A stretch of 64,000 bases of DNA from Romanomermis culicivorax (taxonomy: Eukaryota; Nematoda; Enoplea; Mermithida; Mermithidae). A program made the translations under genes and the position numbers. This document shows, in pieces, positions 25,101 to 33,640 of this stretch (its first letter is position 1; every line of letters begins with the position of its first letter). The DNA lies in assembly GCA_963922205.1 (NCBI GenBank), contig CAWUHX010000208.1, forward strand, positions 248,001 to 312,000, in the 5' to 3' direction. The notes under the pieces are model-generated. The model was not told where the DNA came from and made no database searches. It saw only the letters and a program-made list of their open reading frames with translations.

Positions 25101-28100
25101 ATTTATACTTGCCTTTTCTGACAGAATGGAATGGAACCAACAGCTTGAAGGGTTCAGCCCAAAAATCAACCTGTGTTTGCAAAGGACCCTTCAGGAAGGT
25201 AGTAGGATTACTGCTAAAGCGTTGCTCATCCATATTGTTCTGTTATATACATTGTTTTGTCGCATTATATCGTGTGTTACAATAAAGTGTTTCAAAATTT
25301 TTATGCAGTTGTACAGGTCAAAACCCAAACAGCAAAAATTGAGCTATTAAAATCAGCTACAACAAACATTCAGACAATTGTCTCATACAGCTTGATCTTC
25401 TACAACAAGAGTACTGTATTCCCTCATCCATCCACTTCTCGCCCGAATGCTGACTCACCCTGATACAAAGTGGATAAATTGTTGGAATTTTCCCCAGGGG
25501 CTGGTTTCTCAAGGCTATCAAACTTAATTTGTTTATCAAAATTAGCAAATCATTGACACGATTTCAGGAATCCATTGATGAAATATTTTTTTGGGTTTCC
25601 CAGAAAGTAAATTTGGTTGATGAGACTTTAGCCAAAGAGAAGTTACTCCACTGTGTGTTTTCAGTTCTCATACTTCTGATGGGTGGTTGGGTTTTTTTCG
25701 ACCTGTGAGTTTTTGGGCATCATTGTGTTATTAGACACACCAATACTTGGGTGAGTTTCTGCATTATCAAATATATAAATGATTCATTTTCTAAATGTTG
25801 AATGAAAAAAACATAGCTGAAAGTTTTGGAGGATGCTGAAAGTCTAACAGTCAGAATTTGTGAGGGATAAATATGAGAACCTTGAGAATTGCGTTGAAAA
25901 CACATTCAGCATGTCTTATTGAGTTCTCTGAAGCCATCATACAACATATTTGCTGTATTTAGGGTATCTGAAGTATTCACTCAACCAACTAAGTGGAATT
26001 GTAATATGCAGGGTACTTACACAATGTGTTTGTGGATTTTCTGCATATTCATCCTTTTTTTACTAATTTGAAACATAAAACTAAGATTGGGGGTGTAATG
26101 TTTCAAACTAGTTTTTTAATATCTAAAAGAAACCTGTTTCTTTTATGTTGACTATCCTACCTCATAAGAGTTCTTTAAACTGAAATTTGCAGAAAATAGT
26201 GTTACAAAGTTTTTCACACCTGCTGATGCTTGTTTCACATTCTTACTTACCAAGCATGTGCCTATTTCAAATTCTTACATACTAAGAACCCACCTAATTC
26301 TATTTAATTATTTTCATGAAAATTGCACTAAACTAAACCTGTGGTAAAATTTTTTCACCAAGATTTTAGTTTTTGCTCTGTCCTCAAAGGCTACACTATT
26401 GGCAGCTCTAGACTGCTGTAAAAGACACATTTTAGTATCTGAAAGCTCCTCGAAATACACACATTTTAATTCAATCCATTGGAAGGCAATTAGCAGATGC
26501 AAAATTTTATAGAAAATTTTCTGTTGTTGAACGAAGGCATAGTCCAAAAATATGCATTTCATAGGTTTATTGAAGTGTTTGTGACGCAGTTGTGATTCAA
26601 GATTTTTCTCAACATTTTGTGTTCCACTCTATAGATCCTATGTCGAACACATAACCTTGTGTAAGCATAGCAATATACAATCGAAAATTACCTTTCGCTG
26701 AGCTTGGTTCACTTGATGTTGATGTTGTTGTTGTTGATGGTGCTCTACTTGATGTTGATGTTATAGTTGGTGCTTCACTTGAATTTGTTGATGCATCTGA
26801 TTGGTCAAAAAAATATTGATTTTTCAAGTTTTTTTTCCTGGCCAATGCTCTGGCATGGTCTGAAGCTCGGACTAATTCTTGGTACAGGGAGAGTAAAGGC
26901 CCTATCATACTTCACTGCACGGTACAGCACGGCATGGTGCTGGTTTTCCTATTCATACTAACAGGGGGCGCCGCTGGGTGCTGCGTGGTGGCTTGTCATA
27001 CTTCGCCGCACAGTACCACGTGACGCCCCATGGCGCCACTTTTTTACTTTTGGATTTTGCTCTTCTCAAAAAATGTGTATTGGTTTAGTTGGAACCTGAT
27101 GGAGCGCGGGCGCGGCGCCGCAAAATTTACAAAAGCCCATTCATACTTCAAAGGCGGTACTGCGCGGGGACACACGGCGCTGGCCGGTGCCGCTTTTTAG
27201 TATAAATTGAACAACCGGCACTGTGCAGTGCAGCGCAGTACCGCGGGGTGAAGTATGACAGGGCCTTAAGAGCTAGAAATTTTCCAAGTCTTCGCCTATG
27301 TTACAACAAGTTTATTCTCAATTTTTTGACTAAGGAGAAGTCTCTATACTACCTTCAAGATTTGTTCTCTTTGTGCAGGAAAGATTTCATAACAAGCTCT
27401 GAGAAGTAGAAGCACTATATAGGATTATCTCACCTGTTCCAGCTGATAGTGCAACTATTTCATTTGATCCAACGGCTGGCGTTGATGCTGCCAACATTTG
27501 GTTTTCAGGATTTGCGACTATGAAGTGATCAATTGTAAGCTTCTTACAAACAGAGCATTATCATCCAACATCCGAATATGTCTCTAACACATCTTATATG
27601 CTATTGTTTTGAGGTTGGAAAAAAGATTTTGAGGAAGTTGATAAACACTAAGTATGCATTTTTCAGGTTTTCTGAAAATTTCTCGACAAAGTTCCTCTTT
27701 AGCTTACAGAAGCTTTGAAAATACAAGAGTAGCACTGATAAATGGAATTCACTTTATATGCTAGAACCATTGGTGTTAATTAGTCTTCCACAAAATGATG
27801 TTGTTTCTGGTCAGGACTCAAATCATCATATTAGATATTATTCACTACTCCTATACTCTGGCAGCATTTTGCAAGTTTTTCATTTTCTCACCAATACTAA
27901 ATGGCTGGGGAAAAAATCCCTATAGCTTGGTCTTCTACCCGAAGAGTACTGTATTCCCCCATACTCCAAGTGTACTATATTTGTCATATATTTATTTTTC
28001 CCAAGAAAGATTACTCATCCTCATATTAAGTAGATAAATTGTCAGAATTTTTCGCAGAGCGAATTTCTCAAAAACTAGTACGACACATTTTATGGATCAG

Positions 28101-31100
28101 ATACGAAACCAAAGGTTTTGAGAAGCTCTACAAACTGTGCCAGCCATTTTTCGTCAAAGTTGTTTTTACGGAGAAAGCTGCTGCTGAAGCTCCAATTGTT
28201 TATGATGTAGGTAGGGGTGCATTAGTTGCTGCTATAGGTGTTGTAGATTCTACTGAATCATCTGGATGTACTTTTTGGTTCACCTGTTGTCGTTGGTACT
28301 GCTGGTGTTTCACTTGTTTTTTTTGTGCTGTTGTTGATGCCCCTGTTGTCATTGTTGGTGCCGTTGATACTCACTTGTATTTTTTGGAGCTGCTGATGCT
28401 TCACTTGTAGCTTTTAAAGCTGTTGATGCTACACTTGTATTTGCTGATGGTCCTGATGCATCACTTGTTGTTGATGGTGCTTTTGGTGTTTCAGTTGTAT
28501 TTGTTGTTGCTGTTGACCCTCCAGTTGTTGTTGTTGCTGCTGTTGATCCTTCAGTTGTATTCATTGGAGCTGCTGATGCTTCACTTGTAGCTTTTAAAGC
28601 TGTTGATGCTACACCTGTATTTGCTGATGGTCCTGATGCATCACTTGTTGTTGATGGTGCTTTTGGTGTTTCAGTTGTATTTGTTGTTGCCATTGACCCT
28701 CCAGTTGTTGTTGTTGCTGCTGTTGATCCTTCAGTTGTATTCATTGGAGCTGCTGATGCTTCACTTGTAGCTTTTAAAGCTGTTGATGCTACACCTGTAT
28801 TTGCTGATGGTCCTGATGCATCACTTGTAGCTTTTAAAGCTGTTGATGCTACACTTGTATTTGCTGATGGTCCTGCTGCATCACTTGTTGTTGAAGGTGT
28901 TAGTTCTTCAGTTATTGTCATCGTTGTTGCTGATAAGAAAACTTCAATGTAGATAATAAAAAAATTAAAAAATTCGTGATTCTTCTAGAAAAATTGGTGT
29001 TTTGCATTATAGCCCAATAGTTGTGAAATATCAGGGAATCTAGAATTAAAATTTTTTATGATCAGTTCAGCCTATGCAAAAGTATGCTTTTAGAATTTGA
29101 TGTAAAGTTCATGATTTACTAGGGATGCAACCGATAGTGAATTTAGATTTATTGGAGTTCGGGTTTGGGTTCAGGTATTGATCATAAATTTACTTGGGTT
29201 TGGATAATTCAATAAACATGGGTTAACTTTTTTTTGTATTATTGCTGTGCAGTATGCATACTTGTACATGGGTTATGTACATTGTGTCAATGCTTCTCAC
29301 ATAATAAAGTATTAGCACTTTTGTTGACACCATATGTGAAGGTATGGCGAAATCATTTGAGAAAGTAGAACAGAATGAGTAAGAAAAAATTACTGTAGAT
29401 AGCTGAGTACAAGTTTAAAGAAGCAATGTCATTTCAGAATGCACATTGTGGCATCACAACATTCCTTGATCCATGTTAAAAGAATAGATTTTTGTCCAAA
29501 AATTCAATGAAAACACTGGTGACGATAGTCTCATTGAAAAATACGTTGAACAAAGTACAATAAATATAGAACCTCAGCCAATGAAGAAAGAAAACGAAAC
29601 AAAACCATCTACAAATTTGGTGGGCCTGAGTATAAAAGCATTTTCTCATATGTCAGAAATCAGCTCAGAAGAAAATACTCAACAAGCCAACTCACTTATG
29701 CTTAATATGGTAATCTTGAATATGCTTCTTTAATCATATATACTTCAATTTAGCTCTTTTAGGAAATAGAAAATTACAAAAAGAAGAAACGACTTGGGAT
29801 TCATGAATACCCTTCAGATTGATGACCATTAAATACAAAAAACTTCTAATTCCGGTGTGTGTTGTAAGAAGATTTTTGGCATCACCACCCAAATCATTGC
29901 CCTTAGAAAGATTTTATAGTCATGCATGTCTAATTTATTAACAAAGTCGAAACAGAATGAAAGGTGAACCTGCTGAAAAATTATTGTTTGTTACAATTAA
30001 TTTGGTAGAATGAAATTACAAATATTGATAGGTGAATATTGTTGTTGATAAATTGATTTTCCACAATATAGGTGCTCTAAAGTCTATTATAAACTCAAAT
30101 TAAACCCGAAAAAAATTGTCAAAACTATTCCGGTTTGGGTGGTTAACTGACAACTGAACGCCGGACATTTGAGTGCTGACAATTGAGTGCATACAACTGA
30201 GTGCCGTGAAAACTGAGCGCTGTGAAAACTGAGGGCTGTGACAACTGAGCGCCGTGACAACTGAGTGCAAAAAATTTGAGCGCCAACAACTGAGCACCAG
30301 ACATTTGAGTGCCGACAACTGAGCCCTGACTATTTAATGCATTATAATTGAGTGTTTTTTTCTTTTACTGAGGCCTCAGCCTAAGCCTAATCCTAAGCCT
30401 AAGCCAAAGCCTAAGCCTAAGCATAAGCCTAAGCCTGAGCCTAATCCTAAGCCTAAGCCTAAGCCTAAGCATAAGCATAAGCCTAAGCCAAAGCCTAAGC
30501 CTAAGCCTAAGCCTAAGCCTAAGCCTAAGCCTAAGCCTATGCATAAGCCTAAGCCTAAGCCTAGGCCTAAGCCTAAGCCTAAGCCTAAGCCTAAGCCTAA
30601 GCCTAAGCCTAAGCCTAAGGCTAAGCCTAAGCCTAAGCCTAAGCCTAAGCCTAAGCCTAAGCCTAAGCCTAAGCCTAAGCCTAAGCCTAAGCCTAAGCCT
30701 AAGCCTAAGCCTAAGCCTAAGCCTAAGCCTAAGCCTAAGCCTAAGCCTAAGCCTATACCCTAAGCCTAAGGCTAAGCCTAAGCCTAAACCTAGGCCTAAG
30801 CCTAAGCCTAAGCCTAAGCCTAAGCCTACGCCATGGCGCTCAGTTGTTGAGGCTCAGTTGTCTGGCGCTGAGTTGTCTGGCGCTCAGTTGTTGGTGCTCA
30901 ATTGTCGGTGCTCAATTGTCCCATGCTCAATTGTCAGGTCATGGTTTTCTGAGAAGCATTTTACTCAGGTTCAGTTTGGATTCTGGTAGCTAAAAATAGC
31001 TCCAGTACCCAATATATTTGGGATCAGGTACCCCTTGCATTCTTATGATTTACAGAGAGTTTCACTGTCACAGCTGCTTTTCCAGTTTTTATGATGGTAG

Positions 31101-31883
31101 AATTTTAGCAGACAGGTGTACTAAAATCCTCAATTTTAACGCAATATCCTTCTTACACACTAAATGTGAGTGTGCTATAATTGTTCATAAGTTGGGTCTT
31201 GATTCTTATTTCTGCTGACAGGTTTTCATTTTAAGATGTATGCAAATTTGGTTGGTTCAGAATGAAATGTGCTAATACCTTAACAACTCCTACATGTGGT
31301 GCATGTTAAGCAGATATTTTTGGGTTTTGAAAATTGATGACTTACTTGTTGAGCTTTCCACTGTGCTAGTTGGATGACCTGAAACAATGGAGAAAATCAG
31401 CAAACACCATACACTAGGAAGCCTCCACAGTATTTATGCTAAGAATAGAAATCTTTTCCCTAAAGATTCTCAAAATTTATTAATCGATTCAATCCTGCTA
31501 GAATGTTTTGTGAATAATCCTATGTTCATGAAAGTCTATTGTGATTTTGTACCCAGTACCTTACACATTATAGACTTTCTAAAAATTGCACATTTTGTAG
31601 CATCTTTTACAAAATTTATTTGAGTAAAATTCAATTCTTTGACAAATCAATTCGAAGCAGAAACATAAGACTATAGTTGATTATACTGCACAGACTGTAT
31701 TGGAACAAAAGCTGTGGATTGTCCATACATTACATTCCATCAATGCTTTCTAATTGTCTTGAGATACATCATGGAGAGGACATACATTGTTTATGAGATA
31801 AGCAGGTCACGAATTCATAAATGTCTTACCTTTGCTAGAACTAATGATTGGTTCATCTGCACCGTGATCATGTCCGAATGGTT
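4114..31883 (-). CDS. Multi-exon mucin-like gene, exon series (exons listed separately)
   Basis: The minus strand carries at least fifteen short exon candidates between these points. Each lies between an AG acceptor and a GT donor, most with consensus flanks such as GTAAG or TTTCAG. Each has a length divisible by three (18 to 1,161 nt) and reads openly in phase 1 at both ends. The encoded segments are rich in Ser, Thr and Pro, with a few acidic ones, which fits an O-glycosylated secreted or surface protein. Uniform phase 1 means exons can be duplicated, skipped or merged without shifting frame, and tandem duplication is visible across the region. A possible signal-peptide exon lies at 63457-63536. 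I see no globular domain, no terminal exon and no promoter. Exon order follows position only; some exons may belong to sister genes or be unused. The family is not recognised beyond mucin-like. Confidence 0.6.
4225..4269 (-). CDS. Phase-1 exon, Pro/Ser/Thr-rich
   Basis: A 45-nt exon between TTTTCCAG and GTAAGT encodes [14 protein letters not shown]. Confidence 0.6.
5570..6110 (+). mobile_element. Possible old LTR relic related to the 14-kb element
   Basis: The stretch before 5601 resembles the bases just before the 3' LTR of the 14-kb element (CCTCCTGTTGGTCAGTTT against CCTCCCGTTGGTCGGTTT). It is followed by TGTTGAGG, the same LTR start. Downstream similarity is faint and I find no end or target duplication. 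Confidence 0.35.
6936..6992 (-). CDS. Phase-1 exon, Pro/Ser-rich
   Basis: A 57-nt exon between TTCTTTTAG and GTACGT encodes [18 protein letters not shown]. The composition and phase agree with the rest of the series. Confidence 0.55.
7430..7613 (+). other. Second copy of the hydrophobic open stretch
   Basis: Paralogue of 766-954, with the same predicted membrane segment and the same ending (RPGIITVL). The case for coding is weak. Confidence 0.2.
7714..7966. mobile_element. Harbinger-type MITE (253 bp)
   Basis: Terminal inverted repeats start AGGCCCTGTCATACTTC and the target duplication is TTA (7711-7713 and 7967-7969). That pattern fits non-autonomous PIF/Harbinger elements. It is GC-rich compared with its surroundings and has no coding capacity. 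Confidence 0.75.
8096..9187. other. AT-rich, nothing recognised
   Basis: A short piece near 8340-8430 resembles the fold-back family of 10530-10740. No exon meeting the phase-1 pattern is present. Confidence 0.35.
9188..9360 (-). repeat. Degenerate trinucleotide-rich stretch
   Basis: Irregular CAG/CAA/AAC-type triplets give an Asn/Gln-rich frame on the minus strand and a purely hydrophobic one on the plus strand. The related sequence near 3.0 kb lacks the expansion, which argues for low-complexity growth rather than a gene. Confidence 0.4.
10323..10509 (+). mobile_element. TRIM-A solo LTR (187 bp) with tRNA-like core
   Basis: The copy starts TGTTGAG and ends CTCAACA, is exactly 187 bp and is flanked by the 4-bp direct repeat AATA (10319-10322 and 10510-10513). 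It matches the two LTRs of the full element at 22631-23046. The first 31 bases can fold into a hairpin (GTTGAG and GTGGC arms). A solo LTR with a target duplication is the expected product of LTR-LTR recombination. Confidence 0.85.
10390..10462 (+). ncRNA. tRNA-like cloverleaf in TRIM-A LTR
   Basis: These 73 nt have a perfect acceptor stem (GCTCAGT with ACTGAGC), a perfect anticodon stem (TGCGG with CCGCA) around loop ACGGTAG, a five-base variable loop and a perfect T stem (CTGGG with CCCAG). The D stem is partly mismatched. A TTTT run follows five bases later. Confidence 0.65.
10530..11240. repeat. Fold-back repeat with tandem 'tactttctaca' motifs
   Basis: The left half (10530-10740) and 10780-10925 are imperfect inverted repeats centred on an A-rich spacer. 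Then come diverged tandem units containing 'gaagcttcaggcatactttctaca'-like text split over 11030-11180. The same family appears at 54085-54720, 55380-55780 and 59300-59905. Confidence 0.45.
11450..11960. repeat. Diverged paralogous intron segments
   Basis: The 11700-11960 part resembles 19590-19880, and the 11470-11670 part resembles 24390-24560 and the introns beside 13835 and 26692. In the 11.5 and 24.4 kb copies the exon end aligned to GCGAAAG no longer has a GT donor, so these look like dead exons. Confidence 0.5.
11860..11877 (-). CDS. Possible 18-nt acidic micro-exon
   Basis: Eighteen bases between GAATCAG and GTGAGC would read EEDEK in phase 1, paralogous to 19754-19771. An alternative acceptor eight bases upstream (TTACAG) would give a 26-nt exon that breaks the phase rule. 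Confidence 0.4.
13835..14995 (-). CDS. Large Thr-repeat mucin exon (copy 1)
   Basis: This 1,161-nt exon (387 codons' worth, phase 1 at both ends) follows acceptor TTATCAG and ends GCGAAAG before GTAATT. It encodes imperfect repeats of a short unit close to [10 protein letters not shown] or [10 protein letters not shown] over its whole length, a classic mucin tandem repeat and a dense field of O-glycosylation sites. Its 5' boundary matches copy-2 exon 28375-28929 and its 3' boundary matches copy-2 exon 26692-26796, so it looks like a merger of two exons. The repetitive trinucleotides also keep other frames open (Gln/His-rich, or Val-rich on the opposite strand); these are by-products. No membrane segment or Cys-rich domain is seen. 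Confidence 0.7.
14996..16207. other. Intron, paralogous to 28930-30146
   Basis: Nearly the same sequence is present upstream of the Thr-rich exon in both duplicates. I see no exon or RNA gene in it. Confidence 0.5.
16208..17076. repeat. Telomere-like (GCCTAA)n array between inverted minisatellites, copy 1
   Basis: A minisatellite with motif ACAACTGAGCGC and variants (16208-16418) leads into about 530 bp of (GCCTAA)n (16434-16964), complement TTAGGC. The right flank (16969-17070) repeats the reverse complement, GCGCTCAGTTGT. The whole forms a palindrome-like unit with a telomere-type core, and the array has scattered variant units. Confidence 0.85.
17499..17531 (-). CDS. Phase-1 exon, Ser/Thr-rich (copy 1)
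   Basis: A 33-nt exon encoding [10 protein letters not shown] between GTTTCAG and GTAAGT, identical to 31346-31378. Confidence 0.65.
17983..18036 (-). CDS. Phase-1 exon, His/Asp/Ser-rich (copy 1)
   Basis: A 54-nt exon identical to 31830-31883, with the same acceptor and donor. The flanking intron is nearly unchanged too, so identity may reflect recent duplication rather than selection. Confidence 0.65.
18690..19030 (+). mobile_element. Penelope-like element 3' tail (copy 1)
   Basis: The segment resembles the end of the Penelope-like fragment at 20130-20760: a final peptide RRATDRN, a tRNA-like stretch, a hammerhead-like CCTGAGGA region and a TTTTTATGCGA end. It is a 5'-truncated copy at the edge of the duplication. 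Confidence 0.5.
19754..19771 (-). CDS. Possible 18-nt acidic micro-exon
   Basis: Eighteen bases between GAATCAG and GTGAGC would read EDDEE in phase 1. The paralogous site at 11860-11877 keeps the same boundaries and charge. Its small size makes the call uncertain. Confidence 0.4.
20130..20760 (+). mobile_element. Penelope-like retroelement fragment with GIY-YIG endonuclease tail
   Basis: A plus-strand stretch (about 20151-20477) reads [20 protein letters not shown] and continues with a conserved Cys pair (CLSCGC), a Pro-Asn-Ala-Tyr-Lys-Arg-Lys motif and a final RRATDRN. This is the GIY-YIG endonuclease end of Penelope-like elements, which nick target DNA for reverse transcription. The reverse transcriptase part is absent, so the copy is 5' truncated. 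The GIY motif itself has decayed: Gly is replaced by Arg within the second motif. After the stop come a tRNA-like stretch (20526-20600), a CCTGATGA motif resembling a hammerhead core, and an AT-rich end. Confidence 0.65.
21420..21665. repeat. Imperfect palindrome, pyrimidine-rich then purine-rich
   Basis: A left arm containing ATCTTTTGTCTCTACTTCC is mirrored on the right as its rough reverse complement, around a short non-repeated centre near 21525-21570. This makes hydrophobic and Lys-rich open frames that are by-products. Confidence 0.4.
22000..22190 (+). repeat. Two degenerate tRNA-like SINE heads
   Basis: AGTTGGTATGC followed by AGGTTCATGACC, then a second, weaker pair ending GGTTTTACTCC, look like decayed A and B boxes. 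Confidence 0.3.
22506..22547 (-). CDS. Phase-1 acidic mini-exon
   Basis: A 42-nt exon between ACATTTAG and GTAAGT encodes [13 protein letters not shown]. It is acidic rather than Thr-rich, like the 18-nt micro-exons further downstream. Confidence 0.6.
22698..22770 (+). ncRNA. tRNA-like cloverleaf in TRIM-A 5' LTR
   Basis: 73 nt: acceptor GCTCGGT with ACCAAGC (6 of 7 paired), D stem GCTC/GAGC, anticodon loop ACGGTAG (GGT at the anticodon position), variable loop of five and T stem CTGGG/CCCAG. TTTT follows at 22776. An A box (TGGCTCAGTTGG) and B box (GGTTCAAGCCC) suit Pol III. Confidence 0.7.
22927..22999 (+). ncRNA. tRNA-like cloverleaf in TRIM-A 3' LTR
   Basis: Same 73-nt layout as in the 5' LTR, with acceptor GGTCGGT and ACCGAGC. 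The anticodon stem has more mismatches. TTTT follows. Confidence 0.6.
23047..23830. repeat. Older third copy of the duplicated unit (partial)
   Basis: It is recognisably related to 12560-13440 and 25624-26300 but much more diverged, so the locus was already a tandem array before the recent duplication. A TRIM element has inserted at its left edge. Confidence 0.6.
23950..24308 (-). mobile_element. tRNA-derived SINE with C18 tract
   Basis: Read on the minus strand, 24308-24232 has an A-box-like TCTAGTGGTTA and a B box GGTTCGATTC, close to Asp/Glu tRNAs, with a poor acceptor stem. The body runs leftward through a run of 18 C at 24123-24140. Ends are not defined. Confidence 0.45.
24749..24844 (-). 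CDS. Phase-1 exon, Ala/Thr-rich
   Basis: A 96-nt exon after TTTTTATAG ends GAATTTG before GTGGGT, a weaker donor. It encodes 31 residues beginning [18 protein letters not shown]. Confidence 0.55.
24989..25325 (+). mobile_element. SINE with tRNA-like head and Penelope-like tail
   Basis: A tRNA-like head has an A box in TGGCCTAGTGGATAGAGC and a B box in AGTTCGAACCC. It is followed by a tail (GAAGGTAGTAGGA, AAAGCGTTGC, AATAAAGTGTTTCAAAATTT) that matches the end of the Penelope-like fragments. It has no coding capacity. The shared tail suggests use of the Penelope machinery or derivation from it. Confidence 0.5.
25090..25625. repeat. Direct repeat flanking copy 2 (left)
   Basis: Near-identical to 33105-33640. 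It includes the tail of a SINE related to Penelope-like 3' ends. Such a pair could mediate unequal exchange. Confidence 0.75.
26692..26796 (-). CDS. Phase-1 exon, Ser/Thr-rich (copy 2)
   Basis: A 105-nt exon follows a T-rich tract ending ACCAATCAG and ends GCGAAAG before GTAATT. It encodes 34 residues, mostly Ser, Thr, Ala and Pro, ending SEPSSAK. Its 3' end and donor match those of the 1,161-nt exon at 13835-14995. Confidence 0.6.
26897..27266. mobile_element. Harbinger-type MITE (370 bp), same family
   Basis: Same inverted termini as 7714-7966, with target duplication TAA (26894-26896 and 27267-27269). It lies in the part of duplication copy 2 that copy 1 lacks. Confidence 0.75.
27434..27517 (-). 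CDS. Phase-1 exon, Ala/Ser-rich (present only in copy 2)
   Basis: An 84-nt exon between TTCATAG and GTGAG encodes 27 residues starting [16 protein letters not shown] and ending IVALSAGT. It has no counterpart in the other duplicate, which lacks the whole 26.80-28.37 kb interval. Confidence 0.6.
28160..28370 (-). pseudogene. Decayed continuation of Thr-rich exon
   Basis: Beyond the donor at 28374 the minus strand still reads like the Thr/Pro-rich exons, with pieces such as [11 protein letters not shown] and [17 protein letters not shown]. These pieces lie in different frames and no single open frame covers them. It is either a degenerating end of the exon above, now removed by splicing, or remnants of another exon. 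Confidence 0.35.
28375..28929 (-). CDS. Phase-1 exon with Thr/Ala/Ser repeats (copy 2)
   Basis: A 555-nt exon follows acceptor TTATCAG and ends at ACAA before GTGAGT. It encodes about 184 residues that begin with a Met-Thr-Ile-Thr-Glu-Glu segment. Long internal repeats follow, with blocks such as [37 protein letters not shown] and TETPKAP occurring two or three times. This fits a mucin-type O-glycosylated domain. Its 5' boundary is homologous to that of the 1,161-nt exon at 13835-14995, but the body repeats differ, so repeats turned over after the duplication. Exon-like coding sequence in other frames continues past the donor. Confidence 0.65.
30147..30945. repeat. Telomere-like array between inverted minisatellites, copy 2
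   Basis: Same organisation as 16208-17076, carried by the large duplication. The core (30372-30829) is about 70 bp shorter, so the array has changed length since. Confidence 0.85.
31346..31378 (-). CDS. Phase-1 exon, Ser/Thr-rich (copy 2)
   Basis: A 33-nt exon with acceptor GTTTCAG and donor GTAAGT encodes [10 protein letters not shown]. It duplicates 17499-17531 and lies downstream of the His/Asp exon in the same order in both copies. Confidence 0.65.
31830..31883 (-). CDS. Phase-1 exon, His/Asp/Ser-rich (copy 2)
   Basis: A 54-nt exon with acceptor TTCCAG and donor GTAAG encodes [17 protein letters not shown] plus split codons at both ends. It is identical base for base to the exon at 17983-18036, so it belongs to the large duplication. 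Confidence 0.65.
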
Positions 31884-32554
31884 CTGGAAGAAAAATAAAA
31901 ATCACATTTTATAATTGAATCTCGAACAAAGAATGGTTTTGAACAATCTTTTTTGTAACCTTGTATGAAGAAGGCTGCACATTTTTTGCTTAATGCCCTA
32001 GCAATACAGACTTGGACATGCTGTATCCATGACCTTACCGATTCCACTTCTTGCACAATGCAGGTAAACATGATGTAGTGATGTACAGGGCTTTGAATAG
32101 TGTTCCCGGTCAAGGTTCAATACCATTTCAGAGAGTTTTTGGTTTAAATACTAGCCAAGTGCATATTGGGATAGGACTAATGTGCATAAGCAGCTTTTTA
32201 CTTTAACCAGGTACATTCAGATGAAAAACTTTTTCCTAACTTAATAGTTACTTTTGACAACATAGGATAGGGGTGCAAAATTTCCCAATATGTATTATGA
32301 TGCATAGTTCTAATTCTAATGGTAAAGTTGAAATTGCATTGAGCATCAACATCAAAAACACAGTTTACTAATCATTGCTTTAGTATATTGTATTATTGAA
32401 GCTTTGTTATATAGTGCAAAAGCATTAAAAAATGAACAAGTTGTTAACAAAAGTTAAAGTTACTCTCAAAACATTATGCAGGAGGTGACTACGACAATGT
32501 GATTTGAACACAAGGCACTAGAAATGGGTCCAATATCTGAATCCTGAATAATCC

Positions 32555-32900
32555 ATATGTGGCATGGAATGAAGCATTACATAGAAGGGCAACAGATAGG
32601 AACCTTAACCTAAACTAGTACCTCCTCATCAGGATATATAGAACTTCAGACCAAATTTCTACTGGCCCATCGGGCACTCTAGACTCTCAATCAAATGAAT
32701 AAGGTTCAGTTACCTACACCCACGAAGTTTTCTAAAAACAGTTTACTGTCGCCTGAGGATAGTAGTAGGTAGACTAAAGAAACATCACATTATCATAATC
32801 ACTGTATTGGTTGTTCATTGCATGCCTATGGGCAGGATTAAAGGGTTATATAGTTTTTATGCGATTGTAAGGCCAAGAAATTGAGAATCATAATGATGTT
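32555..32900 (+). mobile_element. Penelope-like element 3' tail (copy 2)
   Basis: Duplicate of 18690-19030 inside the large repeat, with nearly identical sequence. Confidence 0.5.
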
Positions 32901-33040
32901 TACTAATCATTGTTTTAGTATTTTGTATCATTGAAGCTTTGTTATATAGGGCAAAAGCATTAAAAAATTAACAAGTTGTTAACAAAAGTACTCTCAATCA
33001 AAATATTGGCAAAGGCGCTCTCTTTTTGGCAAAAGGCAAA

Positions 33041-33096
33041 GGCGCTCTCTTTTTGCAACAATTCGTAGTTGAGGTGGCTGCTTTGGCCACTCTCAC
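33041..33096 (-). mobile_element. TRIM-A LTR fragment, inverted
   Basis: Reverse complement of about the first 60 bases of the 187-bp LTR (GAGAGTGGCCAAAGCAGCC region). Part of it is repeated just to the left (GGCGCTCTCTTTTTG). It is truncated and without a target duplication. Confidence 0.7.
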
Positions 33097-33104
33097 CAGG
33101 GGCA

Positions 33105-33640
33105 TTTATACTAGCCTTTTTGACAGAATGGAATGGAATCGATCACCAACAGCTTGAAGGGTTCAGCCCAAAAATCAACCTGTGATTGCTAAGGACCCTT
33201 CAGGAAGGTAGTAGGATTACTGCTAAAGCGTTGCTCATCTATATTGTTCTGTTATATACATTGTTTTGTCGCATTATATTGTGTGTTACAATAAAGTGTT
33301 TCAAAATTTTTATGCAGTTGTACAGGCCAAAACCCAAACAGCAAAAATTGAGCTATTACAATCAGCTGCAACAAACATTCAGACAATTGTCTCATACAGC
33401 TTGATCTTCTACAACAAGAGTACTGTATTCCCTCATCCATCCACTTCCTGCCCAAATGATGACTCACCCCGATACAAAGTGGATAAATTGTTGGAATTTT
33501 TCCCAGGGGCTGGTTTCTCAAGGCTATCAAACTTAATTTGTTTATCAAAATTAGCTAATCATTGACAAAATTTCAGGAATCCATTGATGAAATATTTTTT
33601 TTGTTTCTCTGAAAGTAAATTTGATTGATGAGATTTTGGT
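33105..33640. repeat. Direct repeat flanking copy 2 (right)
   Basis: Partner of 25090-25625, joined on its left to an inverted TRIM-A fragment. Confidence 0.75.

Larger units (their letters stand above)
25624..32900. repeat. Large segmental duplication, copy 2
   Basis: Partner of 12766-19030. It is longer because it keeps an interval containing a Harbinger-type MITE and an extra exon. A shorter repeat flanks it on both sides (25090-25625 and 33105-33640). Confidence 0.85.
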
